DNA from: an uncultured Butyricicoccus sp.
GTDB taxonomy: Bacteria > Bacillota > Clostridia > Oscillospirales > Butyricicoccaceae
Length of the DNA: 49,639 nucleotides
Assembly: GCA_934532985.1 (NCBI GenBank)
Contig: CAKTAV010000014.1
Span: 1-49,639, forward strand
Direction: 5' to 3'
In this document: positions 1-8,377 of the stretch, one piece after another
Layout: each line of letters opens with the position of its first letter
How positions within the stretch are numbered: the stretch's first letter is position 1
Program-made: the position numbers and the translations under genes
Notes under the pieces: model-generated
The model's input: the letters and a program-made list of their open reading frames with translations, nothing else
Databases searched by the model: none
Told to the model about the DNA's origin: nothing

Positions 1-1
1 G

Positions 2-74
2 AGCGGATGACGAGGCTCGAACTCGCTACCTCCACCTTGGCAAGGTGGCGCTCTACCAGATGAGCTACATCCGC
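2..74 (-). tRNA. tRNA-Gly (GCC)
   Basis: Read on the minus strand, this folds as a complete cloverleaf. The acceptor stem pairs GCGGATG with CATCCGC, the D arm carries AGCTCATCTGGTAGAGC, and the anticodon arm CCACCTTGCCAAGGTGG shows anticodon GCC. The T arm contains GTTCGAG. The discriminator base is at position 2 and the window ends before any encoded CCA can be judged. Confidence 0.96.
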
Positions 75-163
75 ATTTTTGTTTGTCATCTCCTGACGAC
101 GATATTTATTATATCCGATCCCCTTTGAAATGTCAACTGCTTTTTTCAATTTTTTTGCGATTT

Positions 164-193
164 ATGGACTGCCCGAACTTTCGGGCAGTCCAT
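164..193. repeat. Strong hairpin between LUD gene and tRNA-Gly
   Basis: A perfect 13-bp inverted repeat (ATGGACTGCCCGA and its complement) with a 4-nt loop lies 15 nt beyond the stop of the LUD gene. It is placed like a terminator for that gene, but the transcript after the stem is A-rich, not U-rich, so intrinsic termination is uncertain. It may act as a 3' end or processing hairpin ahead of the tRNA. Confidence 0.6.
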
Positions 194-207
194 AACCAAT
201 TCTATTC

Positions 208-792
208 TTAATAGCCTAGCTCTTCACCAATAAGCACGATCTCATAACGATCCTTCGCCAGGGTCGGACCGTTGAGGATTACCGTCGCACGGCAGATCTT
301 CGCCGGGGACGAACAATGGAAACACTTCTCTCCGTTTGCCGCCGCACATGGCGTCTTACATCCAATGCGGACGGCATTTTTCGGCGCCGCAATATTCTGC
401 GCGCGCTCCAGCGCATCCGCCAGCGTCGGCACAATCTTGTTCACGCCGCAGACCAGATAGATCTCCTTTGAGCCAAACAGCGTACCGGCAACGCGGTTAC
501 CCACGCCGTCAATATTGACGATCTCACCGGTCTCTGCCACAGCGTTTGCTGAGGCAATGTATGCGTCAGCGTTCTGACAGAAGCTGTCGCCCTTCCAGTG
601 CCAATGTACATCGGATTCCTTACCGATCACATCATATGCATTCATCTGATCCAGCGTAACCGAGCCGCCGAACGCAACACTCTTGCCCTTCAGCTCACCT
701 GCCAGATAACAAACTGCCTCCTCCTTCGTCGCAAAATACGACGTGGTATAGCCGCGGCGTTCCAGCTCCTCGCGTACCTGTTGAATCACCAT
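208..792 (-). CDS. LUD-domain protein (LutB/DUF1121-like)
   Basis: A 194-residue single-domain LUD protein of the kind found alone in many Clostridia. Family members are related to the LutB/LutC lactate-oxidation proteins, but the role of the stand-alone form is not established. Visible marks are the FGGSVTLDQM segment, the GVGNRVAGTLFGSKEIYLVCG core and a Cys-rich C-terminal stretch (CKTPCAAANGEKCFHC) that could bind a metal or cluster. I start at ATG 792 because AAAGGA precedes it and a clear promoter (-35 TTGTCA, -10 TATAAT) covers the longer upstream start at 879. It is monocistronic. Confidence 0.8.
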   Translation of the reverse strand: MVIQQVREELERRGYTTSYFATKEEAVCYLAGELKGKSVAFGGSVTLDQMNAYDVIGKESDVHWHWKGDSFCQNADAYIASANAVAETGEIVNIDGVGNRVAGTLFGSKEIYLVCGVNKIVPTLADALERAQNIAAPKNAVRIGCKTPCAAANGEKCFHCSSPAKICRATVILNGPTLAKDRYEIVLIGEELGY

Positions 793-837
793 ACGAATCA
801 CGTTCCTTTCGGTTGTACAAATCATTCCATATTTTTT

Positions 838-866
838 ATTATACCGAAATCCCCACGTATTGACAA
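838..866 (-). promoter_or_regulatory. Sigma-A promoter of the LUD gene
   Basis: The minus strand shows TTGTCA, a 17-bp spacer and TATAAT. This lies about 46 nt before the chosen start codon and rules out the upstream alternative start. Confidence 0.75.
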
Positions 867-912
867 CAAAAAGAACCACGTTCTGTCCGAAAAATACTGA
901 CAGAACGTGGTT
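867..912 (-). terminator. Terminator of the malQ-HAD unit
   Basis: A 14-bp perfect stem (AACCACGTTCTGTC and its complement, loop about 11 nt) is followed on the minus strand by CTTTTTG. It lies just beyond the stop of the HAD gene and just before the LUD promoter. Confidence 0.8.
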
Positions 913-923
913 TCTCTTTTGTC

Positions 924-1565
924 TTACAGCAGTTCCAACAGCTGCTTTGGCTCGTCAATCAGTGCCTTTGCACCGTTTTCCTCCAGCACTTCGCGGCTGC
1001 GGAAGCCCCATGTCACACCGACGCTGTACAGTCCGGCATTGTGCGCCGTCTGCATATCCACACCGGAATCACCGACATACAAAACCTCCTCCGGCTTTGC
1101 CTTCAGCCGCTGCATAACCTCTAGGCAGGACATCGGATCGGGTTTGCGCGGAATGCCCTTGCGCTCGCCGAATACCAACGCAAACCGCTTGGGGAAAAAG
1201 TGCTCAATCAGTTGCTTGCTCGCCTCATCCACCTTGTTGGAGAGCACTGCCATATGCACACCGCGCCGCGCCAGCTCGTCAATCATTTCCGGAATGCCGT
1301 CATATGGCTGCGTCGCGTCGCACAAATGCTGATAATAATACTCCCGAAAGTCCGCCAGCGCCGCATCAATCTCTTGGTCGGAAGCGCCCTGCGGCAGACT
1401 GCGCTGCATTAAATTGCGAATGCCGTTGCCGACAAACGTCCGCACCTCTTCCAGCGTGCGCGGCGGAAGCCCTCGTTTTTCCAACGCCGCATTGACGGCG
1501 GAGCGCAAATCCTCTAAGGTATTGAGCAGCGTACCGTCCAAATCAAAAATAATCGCTTTTTTCAC
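924..1565 (-). CDS. HAD phosphatase, phosphoglycolate phosphatase-like
   Basis: A 213-residue HAD-superfamily hydrolase with a C1 cap. The nucleophile motif FDLDGTLLNT is at the N terminus, the basic residue lies in the RKPDP segment, and motif IV is VGDSGVDMQTAHNAG. The fold and length fit Gph/PgmB-type phosphatases; 2-phosphoglycolate as substrate is inferred only from overall pattern. Translation most likely begins at GTG 1565, with GGGAG eight bases upstream. That places the start one base past the malQ stop, so the two genes are translationally coupled. Confidence 0.85.
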   Translation of the reverse strand: MKKAIIFDLDGTLLNTLEDLRSAVNAALEKRGLPPRTLEEVRTFVGNGIRNLMQRSLPQGASDQEIDAALADFREYYYQHLCDATQPYDGIPEMIDELARRGVHMAVLSNKVDEASKQLIEHFFPKRFALVFGERKGIPRKPDPMSCLEVMQRLKAKPEEVLYVGDSGVDMQTAHNAGLYSVGVTWGFRSREVLEENGAKALIDEPKQLLELL

Positions 1566-1566
1566 G

Positions 1567-3093
1567 TTATTCTCCCTTCTTTCTGCCGCCGACAATTGCC
1601 TTTGGGTTCAAACGTTTGGAGCCAAAGGCCGCACGGCGCAGGAATCCCGCCACATCCGGGTTAATCGCCTCCCGGCGCACGCGCCAGCTCCAGTTGCCGC
1701 CCAGCGTTGCCGGACGATTCATACGGGCGTCCGCACCCAGCGACAGCACATCCTGCATCGTTGTCATCGCGATAACTGCGGGAGACAGGAACACCGTGCG
1801 AATTGCGCTCCAACCGAGCGGTTCCCGATCCGAGGTGCGCAGGTATTCATAGGTAAAGCGGCGATCCTCCTCCGAGCAGCGATCCATCACCTGCTCACAA
1901 ATCGTCTCGGAATCGTGTGTCGAGGTATAGCCTACGCTATTTTTCGTCCAGTTATGCGGCAGATGGTCGTTGTCCTCGTCGGCACGCAGGCCAAAAATCA
2001 TGACATGCATACCCGGATACCCGCTTTCCTCCAAGAAGTCGCGCACATCATCGTCAATGTCACCCAGATCTTCCGCGATAAACGGAACCTCACCGAGCTT
2101 CTCGCGAATCGCGTCAAACAGCTTCATGCGCGGACCCGGCAGCCACTTGCCATTGATCGCGGTCTCCTCGTCCGCTGCGACCTCCCAATATGCCTGAAAA
2201 CCACGGAAATGATCCAGCCGTGTAACGTCAAACAGCGCCAGATTGCGCTGTACGCGCCAAATCCACCAGCGGTAATGGTCTTTTTCAATGTAGTCCCAAT
2301 CGTATACCGGATTGCCCCACAGCTGGCCCGTCGGGCTGTAATAATCCGGTGGAACACCCGCTACCGACGACGGCTTCAAATTCTCATCTACACAGAACAT
2401 CTGCGGGTGTGCCCAGACGTCACAGCTATCCGCCGAGACATAGATCGGAATATCGCCGATGATCTGAATCCCCTGCTCATTGGCATACGTCCGCAGACGG
2501 TTCCACTGGTCAAAGAACAGATATTGCAGGAAAATGTAAAAGTCAATGGACTCCTTGAGGGCAAACGCATACTTGCGCATGGCCTCCGGTTCTCTGGCCT
2601 TGATCGCCGGATCGTCCCAGTCCCACAACGCTTTCTGATTAAAATGCAGCTTCAGCGACAGAAACATCGCGTAGTCCACAACCCAGTCGGCATTTTCCAT
2701 TCGAAACGCCTCGACCTTGCCCTTCAGGCAGTCATCCGCGCGGGCAAACGCGCGCTTGAGAATGCCAAACCGCGTATCTGCCAAACGGGCAAAATCCACT
2801 GCATCCGGTGTGGTCTCACAATTGGCCTCGCGCAGATCCTCCTGCGTCAGCAGTCCCATTTCATGCAGCTCATCCAGATCAATAAAATACGGATTTCCCG
2901 CCGCGGCGGAAAAGCACTGATACGGACTGTCACCAAAGCCCGTCTGGCCCAGCGGAAGAACCTGCCAATACGTCTGTCCGCCGTCGCGCAGAAAATCAAC
3001 AAAGCGGTATGCTTCCTTACCCATCGTTCCAATGCCATACGGCGACGGAAGGGACGAGATATGCAGCACAACGCCGCTTGATCGTTTCAACAT
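1567..3093 (-). CDS. malQ: 4-alpha-glucanotransferase (amylomaltase)
   Basis: A GH77 disproportionating enzyme of about 508 residues, the usual length. It transfers maltosyl or longer glucan units between linear alpha-1,4-glucans in the cytoplasm. The N terminus (KRSSGVVLHISSLPSPYGIG) is typical, as are GNPYFIDLD, the nucleophile region VTRLDHFRGF, the acid/base region FIAEDLG and the THDS segment (THDN in most relatives). Start choice is between ATG 3093 and ATG 3105; 3093 fits homologous N termini. It is followed without a gap by the HAD gene. Confidence 0.93.
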   Translation of the reverse strand: MLKRSSGVVLHISSLPSPYGIGTMGKEAYRFVDFLRDGGQTYWQVLPLGQTGFGDSPYQCFSAAAGNPYFIDLDELHEMGLLTQEDLREANCETTPDAVDFARLADTRFGILKRAFARADDCLKGKVEAFRMENADWVVDYAMFLSLKLHFNQKALWDWDDPAIKAREPEAMRKYAFALKESIDFYIFLQYLFFDQWNRLRTYANEQGIQIIGDIPIYVSADSCDVWAHPQMFCVDENLKPSSVAGVPPDYYSPTGQLWGNPVYDWDYIEKDHYRWWIWRVQRNLALFDVTRLDHFRGFQAYWEVAADEETAINGKWLPGPRMKLFDAIREKLGEVPFIAEDLGDIDDDVRDFLEESGYPGMHVMIFGLRADEDNDHLPHNWTKNSVGYTSTHDSETICEQVMDRCSEEDRRFTYEYLRTSDREPLGWSAIRTVFLSPAVIAMTTMQDVLSLGADARMNRPATLGGNWSWRVRREAINPDVAGFLRRAAFGSKRLNPKAIVGGRKKGE

Positions 3094-3156
3094 AACAACA
3101 CCCATTTCTGTTTGGATTGCCTTTCGGCGATTTATCGCTTCCTTTTCAGATAGCAA

Positions 3157-3185
3157 TTGAATTTTTCTCAACAATACGATATAAT
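3157..3185 (+). promoter_or_regulatory. Promoter of trmB
   Basis: TTGAAT, a 17-bp spacer and TATAAT lie 55 nt before the trmB start. The site sits in the short divergent space shared with malQ. Confidence 0.7.
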
Positions 3186-3240
3186 AAGGTCACTTTGGAA
3201 TCAAAAAACGTATGATTCCCGGAAAAAGGAGAACTTTCCC

Positions 3241-3978
3241 ATGCGTATGCGTAAAAAGAAAAATCTAAGTACGCGTCTGGAGAACTGCTCTTCCGTCATC
3301 GTGACAGAGCCGCAGGCTCTGCGCGGCAAGTGGCGCGAACGGTTCGGCAACGATCATCCGCTGTATCTGGAGATCGGCTGCGGCAAAGGACGCTTTATTT
3401 TGGAATCCGCCCACCGCAATCCGGACATCAACTACCTCGCCATCGAACGCGAGGAAGGCGCGCTGATTATCGCCGCAGAAAAAGCGATGGAAAATCCGCT
3501 TCCCAATCTCTTATTTTTGGATTTTGACGCCTCTCAGCTGACCGATATCTTCGCCGACGGAGAGATCGACCGCATCTATCTGAATTTTTCCGATCCATGG
3601 CCGCCCAACCGCCAGCGCAAGCGCCGTCTGACGCACAGCAACTTTCTCGCGCTGTACGACTGCATCCTTGCCAAATACGGCCAGCTACATTTTAAAACCG
3701 ATAACCAGCATTTATTTGAGTTTTCCTTGGAGGAAATCTGCGGTTTCGGCTGGCTGATTCAGAATATCTGTCTCGATCTGCATAACAGCGGTCTGGACAA
3801 CATCATGACGGAATACGAAGAACGCTTCTCCCAGCAGGGCTTCCGCATCTACCGTCTGGAGGCCTGCCGCCGCGGTGAAGACACCCTCACGCGGGCACAC
3901 ACACCGCCCCGCACGCCGGAACAACTGGCACAGACGCCGCGTGGCTCGGCTGCCCGCGCTGCCACTCCCATGCCATAA
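3241..3978 (+). CDS. trmB: tRNA (guanine-N7-)-methyltransferase
   Basis: A 245-residue SAM-dependent enzyme that makes m7G46 in tRNA. It has the SAM loop EIGCGKG near residues 44-50, the acidic AIERE strand end, and the diagnostic NFSDPWP motif near residue 115 followed by the basic RQRKRRLTH segment. The C terminus has a proline/arginine-rich tail of about 30 residues beyond the conserved core. The start at ATG 3241 is set by AAAAAGGAG just upstream; an in-frame extension would run back through the promoter. Confidence 0.94.
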   Translation: MRMRKKKNLSTRLENCSSVIVTEPQALRGKWRERFGNDHPLYLEIGCGKGRFILESAHRNPDINYLAIEREEGALIIAAEKAMENPLPNLLFLDFDASQLTDIFADGEIDRIYLNFSDPWPPNRQRKRRLTHSNFLALYDCILAKYGQLHFKTDNQHLFEFSLEEICGFGWLIQNICLDLHNSGLDNIMTEYEERFSQQGFRIYRLEACRRGEDTLTRAHTPPRTPEQLAQTPRGSAARAATPMP

Positions 3979-4114
3979 TATTATAGCATTCCCTTTTGCG
4001 GGAATCAACGGCAGATTCGGTTTTTTTGTGCGATACTACTATTTTTACACACTTTGTAACACGTTTTTCTGGTAATTATGATAGTGATTCCCAGAATCAA
4101 CATATCACTGCAAC

Positions 4115-4160
4115 GAAGGCCGCAGCTCAAGCTTTTCTTGAGCTGCGGCCTTCGTTTTAT
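4115..4160 (+). terminator. Terminator after trmB
   Basis: A perfect 17-bp stem (GAAGGCCGCAGCTCAAG and its complement, 5-nt loop) is followed by GTTTTAT. It stands in the 244-bp space between the convergent trmB and HAD genes and could serve both. Confidence 0.85.
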
Positions 4161-4222
4161 CTCTTTCCGAAAACAGCGCCGGAATCCTCCGGTACTGTGG
4201 CTTGTATTCTTTCTTCTGACTT

Positions 4223-4915
4223 TTATTGGTTTCGTACCGGCACCTTTACGGTATTCTCCACAAACACCGCCCGAAAGTCCGGATAGACACCATCAAACTT
4301 CAGCGACAGATCCGGATAAAACGTGCAATCCGGGTCAATTACAATCACTGTGCCAATCCCGGCATAATTGGCCGCATGCACACCGGCATTGCTGTCCTCG
4401 AATACCAGGCAGTCCTTCGGCGCCGTATGCAGCTGTTCCGCTGCCACGAGAAACAGATCCGGTGCCGGCTTGCCGTGCTTAACAGCTTCTCGGCTGATGA
4501 TATGGTCCCGGTCAAACCAGCGGTCCAATCGCAAACTCTGATAATAAAAGTTGGCACTGTATCTGCTGGCGGATGTCGCAATGGCAAACGGAACTCCCAG
4601 CTTTTTGAGGGTGTCCAGATAGCGTTCCAATCCGGGCGCAAGACAAAACTGTTCCGGATACTTCTGGCACAATTCCCGGTAAATGCGCTGTTTTTCGCTT
4701 CTGTAGTAATGAATGCGCTGTTCCGACAGACCGCCGCCCCAGAGCGCAGCAACCATCTCCCTCCCGCTTCGCCCGTTCCACTTGTCGCGAAACGTCGTTT
4801 CATCTACCGGTGGTCTCCCGCTCTCCTCCAGCACTTGATTCCATGCTTTCAGTTGAAGCGACGTATCAAATAGCATCGCGCCGTTAAAGTCAAATATCAC
4901 TGCGTTTCTCTGCAT
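4223..4915 (-). CDS. HAD-like hydrolase with DFNG motif (beta-phosphoglucomutase-like)
   Basis: A 230-residue protein of the PGMB/Gph branch of HAD hydrolases. The usual DxDG(T/V) motif reads FDFNGAML, so the second Asp, the general acid/base, is Asn and the following Thr is Ala. The rest looks intact: a cap, the ATSASR motif II region, KHGKPAPDLF with the motif III Lys, and FEDSNAGVHAANYAG as motif IV. A DFNG subgroup of HAD proteins is known in Firmicutes without a firm reaction. It may have altered chemistry or be a non-phosphatase; the substrate is unknown. Confidence 0.82.
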   Translation of the reverse strand: MQRNAVIFDFNGAMLFDTSLQLKAWNQVLEESGRPPVDETTFRDKWNGRSGREMVAALWGGGLSEQRIHYYRSEKQRIYRELCQKYPEQFCLAPGLERYLDTLKKLGVPFAIATSASRYSANFYYQSLRLDRWFDRDHIISREAVKHGKPAPDLFLVAAEQLHTAPKDCLVFEDSNAGVHAANYAGIGTVIVIDPDCTFYPDLSLKFDGVYPDFRAVFVENTVKVPVRNQ

Positions 4916-4997
4916 ATCTCATCTCTCCCTTACCAGAAGTAAGCATACCCCTTATGGAAATTGTAACACATTTCCCCTCTTCCAGCAATGCTTTCAT

Positions 4998-5026
4998 GCA
5001 TATTCTGACAACGATGTCCATACACA
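4998..5026 (+). promoter_or_regulatory. Sigma-E-type promoter of the sipL-spoIVA operon
   Basis: GCATATT, 14 bp, then CATACACA closely matches the mother-cell sigma-E consensus (GTCATATT / CATACAAT). It lies 33 nt before the first gene of a spore-coat operon that sigma-E is known to drive in other spore formers. Confidence 0.7.
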
Positions 5027-5058
5027 TGTAGCAATGCAGTGATACGAAGGAGGACCCT

Positions 5059-6546
5059 ATGAACTTAACAAAAACAACCCTTCCTTGGAGCCGGCCTCTT
5101 CTGGACTCCCAACACACCTATGAAGAATCCGCTGATGCCATTGTTCCCGACACTTATCCTGATATGCAGCGTATCTGCGCCGCGTATGGCTGTGCGCAGT
5201 TAAAAGATGACGCTCCACAGTCCGGGCGCCTACTGGTATCCGGTTCGATCTCTGTGACCGTGCTCTACGTCTCCGATGACGGCGGACTGCACCGTATGAC
5301 CGTTCCCGTCAGCTTTGCCCACATTGAGGAATGCCCCGGCATCACAGAATCTTCCCAAATTTTTGTCAGCTGTCAAGTGGTCAGCACCAGCGCACAAATT
5401 ATGAATTCCCGCAAGCTCTCGGTCAGCGCCATTCTGTCCGTCCACTGTGCTGTCTTTTCACAAGAGGAGCTATCGCTCACCAGCGGTATCTCCTCACCGG
5501 ACGCCGATCTGGAGTTGCTCTCATCTACCTACACGCTCACAATTCCCTGCGCCGTCCTGCGTCAGGAATTCACAATAATGGACGACCTTGAGCAGCCGGA
5601 TATCCGCCGCTTTCAGGAGATATTTGCCCCGCACTGCGATCTGCGCATGACCGAGTGTCAAATTCTAGGCGAAAAGGCCGTGCTCAAGGGCGAGTGCATT
5701 CTGCATCTGCTCGGCCTGACACAGGAGCAGCAGTTGGATCATTTGGACTGCTCTCTTCCCTTTACGCAAATCTTTGACGCGCCGTCCTTTACCGACAATC
5801 ATCAAATCGGCGTGCGATTTTCTCTGCGCCATCTGGATGCCGAACGAATGGATGACAACCAGCTTTCCATTGGCGTTGGCATTAACGTCTTGCTCACCGC
5901 CTTTGCCACGCACACAGTTCCTTCCATTGAGGATGTATACCATCTTACCTACCCCGTCCATGTCGATACTCAAAGCGTCGAGATTCCGTCCTCCCTCCCA
6001 CTCAATGAACTGGCGTGCGAGGCCACTGAAACCATCCCCGCCGGAATGCGCATCGTCTCTGTCACGGATGCCCGCGCCGCACTGGATACCATCCTGTACG
6101 AAGAAAGCCGCACGGTTTTGCGCTTGATGACCTGTGTACTGTATCAATCGGATGATAACGAATATTACACCCTCTCCCGCGCCGTCCACATGCCGCTTCA
6201 TCTGCCCGATGGTGTGCCTTCTGCACAAATCACCGGTCTTCTCTGCCGCGCCTCCGCAACCGTCAGCGGTGAAAATTCCGTTGTCCTGTCGCTCAGCGGG
6301 CGATGCAGCCTGTTGTGCGAACACACGCTGCATGTACGTGATATCACCGCGCTCGAGCTGGACACCTCCGCCCCTCCCGAGCATCTTCCCGTGTCATTGA
6401 TTCTGCGCTGCGTAGAGCAGGAGGAGCGCCTTTGGGATATTGCCAAGCACTATCACACCACGGTGGATGCCATCCGGCAGGCCAATCAAATTTCCCCGGA
6501 GTGTCAAAGCACCGCCTCGCGAATGCTGCTCATCCCCGTGCGCTGA
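5059..6546 (+). CDS. SPOCS (DUF3794) and LysM protein, SipL-like spore coat factor
   Basis: A 495-residue protein with repeated DUF3794/SPOCS beta-rich domains over most of its length and one C-terminal LysM domain (about residues 450-495, core LWDIAKHYHTTVDAIRQAN). No signal peptide is seen, which fits a mother-cell protein on the forespore surface. In Clostridioides difficile the SPOCS/LysM protein SipL binds SpoIVA through its LysM domain. Here the next gene, 41 nt downstream, is spoIVA, so the partner pair is encoded together behind a sigma-E-like promoter. AGGAGG precedes the ATG. Orthology to SipL is inferred from architecture and context. Confidence 0.85.
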   Translation: MNLTKTTLPWSRPLLDSQHTYEESADAIVPDTYPDMQRICAAYGCAQLKDDAPQSGRLLVSGSISVTVLYVSDDGGLHRMTVPVSFAHIEECPGITESSQIFVSCQVVSTSAQIMNSRKLSVSAILSVHCAVFSQEELSLTSGISSPDADLELLSSTYTLTIPCAVLRQEFTIMDDLEQPDIRRFQEIFAPHCDLRMTECQILGEKAVLKGECILHLLGLTQEQQLDHLDCSLPFTQIFDAPSFTDNHQIGVRFSLRHLDAERMDDNQLSIGVGINVLLTAFATHTVPSIEDVYHLTYPVHVDTQSVEIPSSLPLNELACEATETIPAGMRIVSVTDARAALDTILYEESRTVLRLMTCVLYQSDDNEYYTLSRAVHMPLHLPDGVPSAQITGLLCRASATVSGENSVVLSLSGRCSLLCEHTLHVRDITALELDTSAPPEHLPVSLILRCVEQEERLWDIAKHYHTTVDAIRQANQISPECQSTASRMLLIPVR

Positions 6547-6587
6547 CCCGCACGCCATCGACAATTCTTTCGTAACTGGAGGCAGGT

Positions 6588-8066
6588 ATGGAACATCAAG
6601 AACTCTATGAAAACATCAGCCGCCGCACCGGCGGCACCATTTATATCGGCGTAGTCGGTCCGGTTCGCACCGGAAAATCCACCTTCATCAAACGGTTTAT
6701 GGAAACGCTCGTCCTTCCCAACATCGACAATGTGTATCGGCGGGAGCGCGCCAAGGATGAGCTGCCGCAGTCCGGCTCCGGTCGTACCATCATGACATCA
6801 GAGCCAAAATTTGTCCCGGAAGAGGCCGCAGAGATCGCCCTTTCCGGCAGCGCTTCCTGCCGCGTCCGGCTGGTGGACTGCGTCGGTTATCTCGTCGACG
6901 GGGCGCTCGGCCACACCGAAGACGACGAACCGCGCATGGTTTCCACTCCGTGGAGCGACACCCCCATTCCCATGGCGCAGGCCGCCGAGCTGGGTACGCG
7001 CAAGGTCATCACCGACCACTCTACCATCGGCTTGGTCATCACGACCGACGGCAGCTTCACCGACATCCCGCGCAGTGACTATCAGCCCGCCGAAGAGCGC
7101 GTTATTCAAGAGTTGTCTACTCTAGAAAAACCCTTTCTGGTCTTGGTCAACTCGGCTGACCCGCAGGGGCCCGCCGCTCAAGAGCTGTGCACCTCTCTTG
7201 CACAGCGCTATGACATCACTGTCCGCGCCATCAATTGTCTGACCATGCAGCCCGCAGACATGGAGAACATTCTGCGCGATATTCTGTACGAATTTCCCGT
7301 CCGCGAGGTCGGTATCGTTCTCCCCTCATGGATCAACACCCTTCCCGCCGGTCACCGCGTACAGGAGGCCGTCTACAGCGGTATCCGTGCACAGGCAGAG
7401 CACATCGGACGTATGCGCACCATGGAAACCTGCTGCAAGGAGCTGGCGCAGGCCGAGTATGTCACGGGCTGCCGCGTTCTCTCTATGGATCTCGGTGCCG
7501 GTTCCGTCCTCATTGAGATGACCGTCCCGCAGAGCATCTTCTATCAAATCGCCGGCGAACAGTCCGGGCTGGAAATTCATGACGAATCCGAACTGATCCC
7601 TCTGCTTACTCGTCTGGCACAGGTGGAGCAGGAATTCCGCCGCTTTGACGGCGCGCTCTCTCAGGTACGGCAGACCGGATATGGCATCGTCATGCCGACC
7701 GTGGAGGAACTGACGCTGGAAGAGCCGGAAATCGTCAAGCAAAATGGCAAATACGGCGTCCGTCTTAAAGCCTCCGCCCCGTCCATTCACATGATCCGCG
7801 CAGATATTCAAACCGAAATTTCCCCAATTGTCGGCTCAGAAAAGCAATCGGAGGATTTGGTGCATTACCTGCTCTCCGAATTCGATGGAGAGCCCGATCG
7901 AATCTGGCAGACCAACATTTTCGGCAAATCGCTCAACGAGCTTGTCAGCGAAGGACTCAGCAGCAAACTCACACACATGCCGGAGGACGCCCGCAGCAAG
8001 CTGCAGGAAACACTGCAGCGTATCATCAACGAAGGCTCTGGCGGTCTGATTTGTATTATTCTGTAA
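6588..8066 (+). CDS. spoIVA: Spore coat morphogenetic ATPase SpoIVA
   Basis: A full-length (492 residues) SpoIVA, the ATPase that polymerises on the outer forespore membrane as the coat basement layer. The N-terminal GTPase-like domain carries the P-loop VVGPVRTGKST (about residues 23-33), followed by conserved RLVDCVGY and ITDHSTIGLVITTDGSF segments. The C-terminal SpoIVA domain ends in GLICIIL, as family members do for membrane attachment. It follows the SipL-like gene in the same operon and ends at a strong terminator. Confidence 0.97.
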   Translation: MEHQELYENISRRTGGTIYIGVVGPVRTGKSTFIKRFMETLVLPNIDNVYRRERAKDELPQSGSGRTIMTSEPKFVPEEAAEIALSGSASCRVRLVDCVGYLVDGALGHTEDDEPRMVSTPWSDTPIPMAQAAELGTRKVITDHSTIGLVITTDGSFTDIPRSDYQPAEERVIQELSTLEKPFLVLVNSADPQGPAAQELCTSLAQRYDITVRAINCLTMQPADMENILRDILYEFPVREVGIVLPSWINTLPAGHRVQEAVYSGIRAQAEHIGRMRTMETCCKELAQAEYVTGCRVLSMDLGAGSVLIEMTVPQSIFYQIAGEQSGLEIHDESELIPLLTRLAQVEQEFRRFDGALSQVRQTGYGIVMPTVEELTLEEPEIVKQNGKYGVRLKASAPSIHMIRADIQTEISPIVGSEKQSEDLVHYLLSEFDGEPDRIWQTNIFGKSLNELVSEGLSSKLTHMPEDARSKLQETLQRIINEGSGGLICIIL

Positions 8067-8076
8067 CTATAACCAA

Positions 8077-8124
8077 AAAGCAAACGCGGTCACTTTCTTC
8101 CTGTGTCCGCGTTTGCTTTCTTTC
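8077..8124 (+). terminator. Terminator after spoIVA
   Basis: A 13-bp perfect stem (AAAGCAAACGCGG and its complement) with a loop of about 17 nt, followed by CTTTC, lies 10 nt after the spoIVA stop. Confidence 0.8.
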
Positions 8125-8318
8125 GTCCTCATTTTTCTATTCATCAAGTAGGAAAGTCCTTTGTCCCAGTTGTTGTATTTTCATTACATTGATAACATTT
8201 TTGTCATATTACTATTAATTTATCATAATTCCACCATATTTCTACCATTTTGAACATGTTCTTTTTTATTTCGCCATCATTTTTCCCGAAGAAAATCGTT
8301 TCTTTATCATATATTTTC

Positions 8319-8347
8319 TTGACATATCGCTGCACTAGCCATATAAT
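8319..8347 (+). promoter_or_regulatory. Consensus sigma-A promoter of the Crp/Fnr gene
   Basis: A perfect TTGACA, a 17-bp spacer and a perfect TATAAT lie 31 nt before the start codon. The remaining 310-bp gap upstream is very A+T-rich and shows no gene. Confidence 0.9.
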
Positions 8348-8377
8348 GGAAGCATAAAGGCAGAGAGGAGTGTTTCT

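Noticed and set aside
1414..3081. A 555-codon open frame opposite malQ
   Set aside because: It lies wholly antisense to a clear MalQ/HAD pair and has the Arg/His/Gln-rich composition of a shadow frame.
5665..6384. A 239-codon open frame opposite the SipL-like gene
   Set aside because: Antisense to a well-supported SPOCS/LysM protein, with Gly/Gln/Arg-rich shadow composition.
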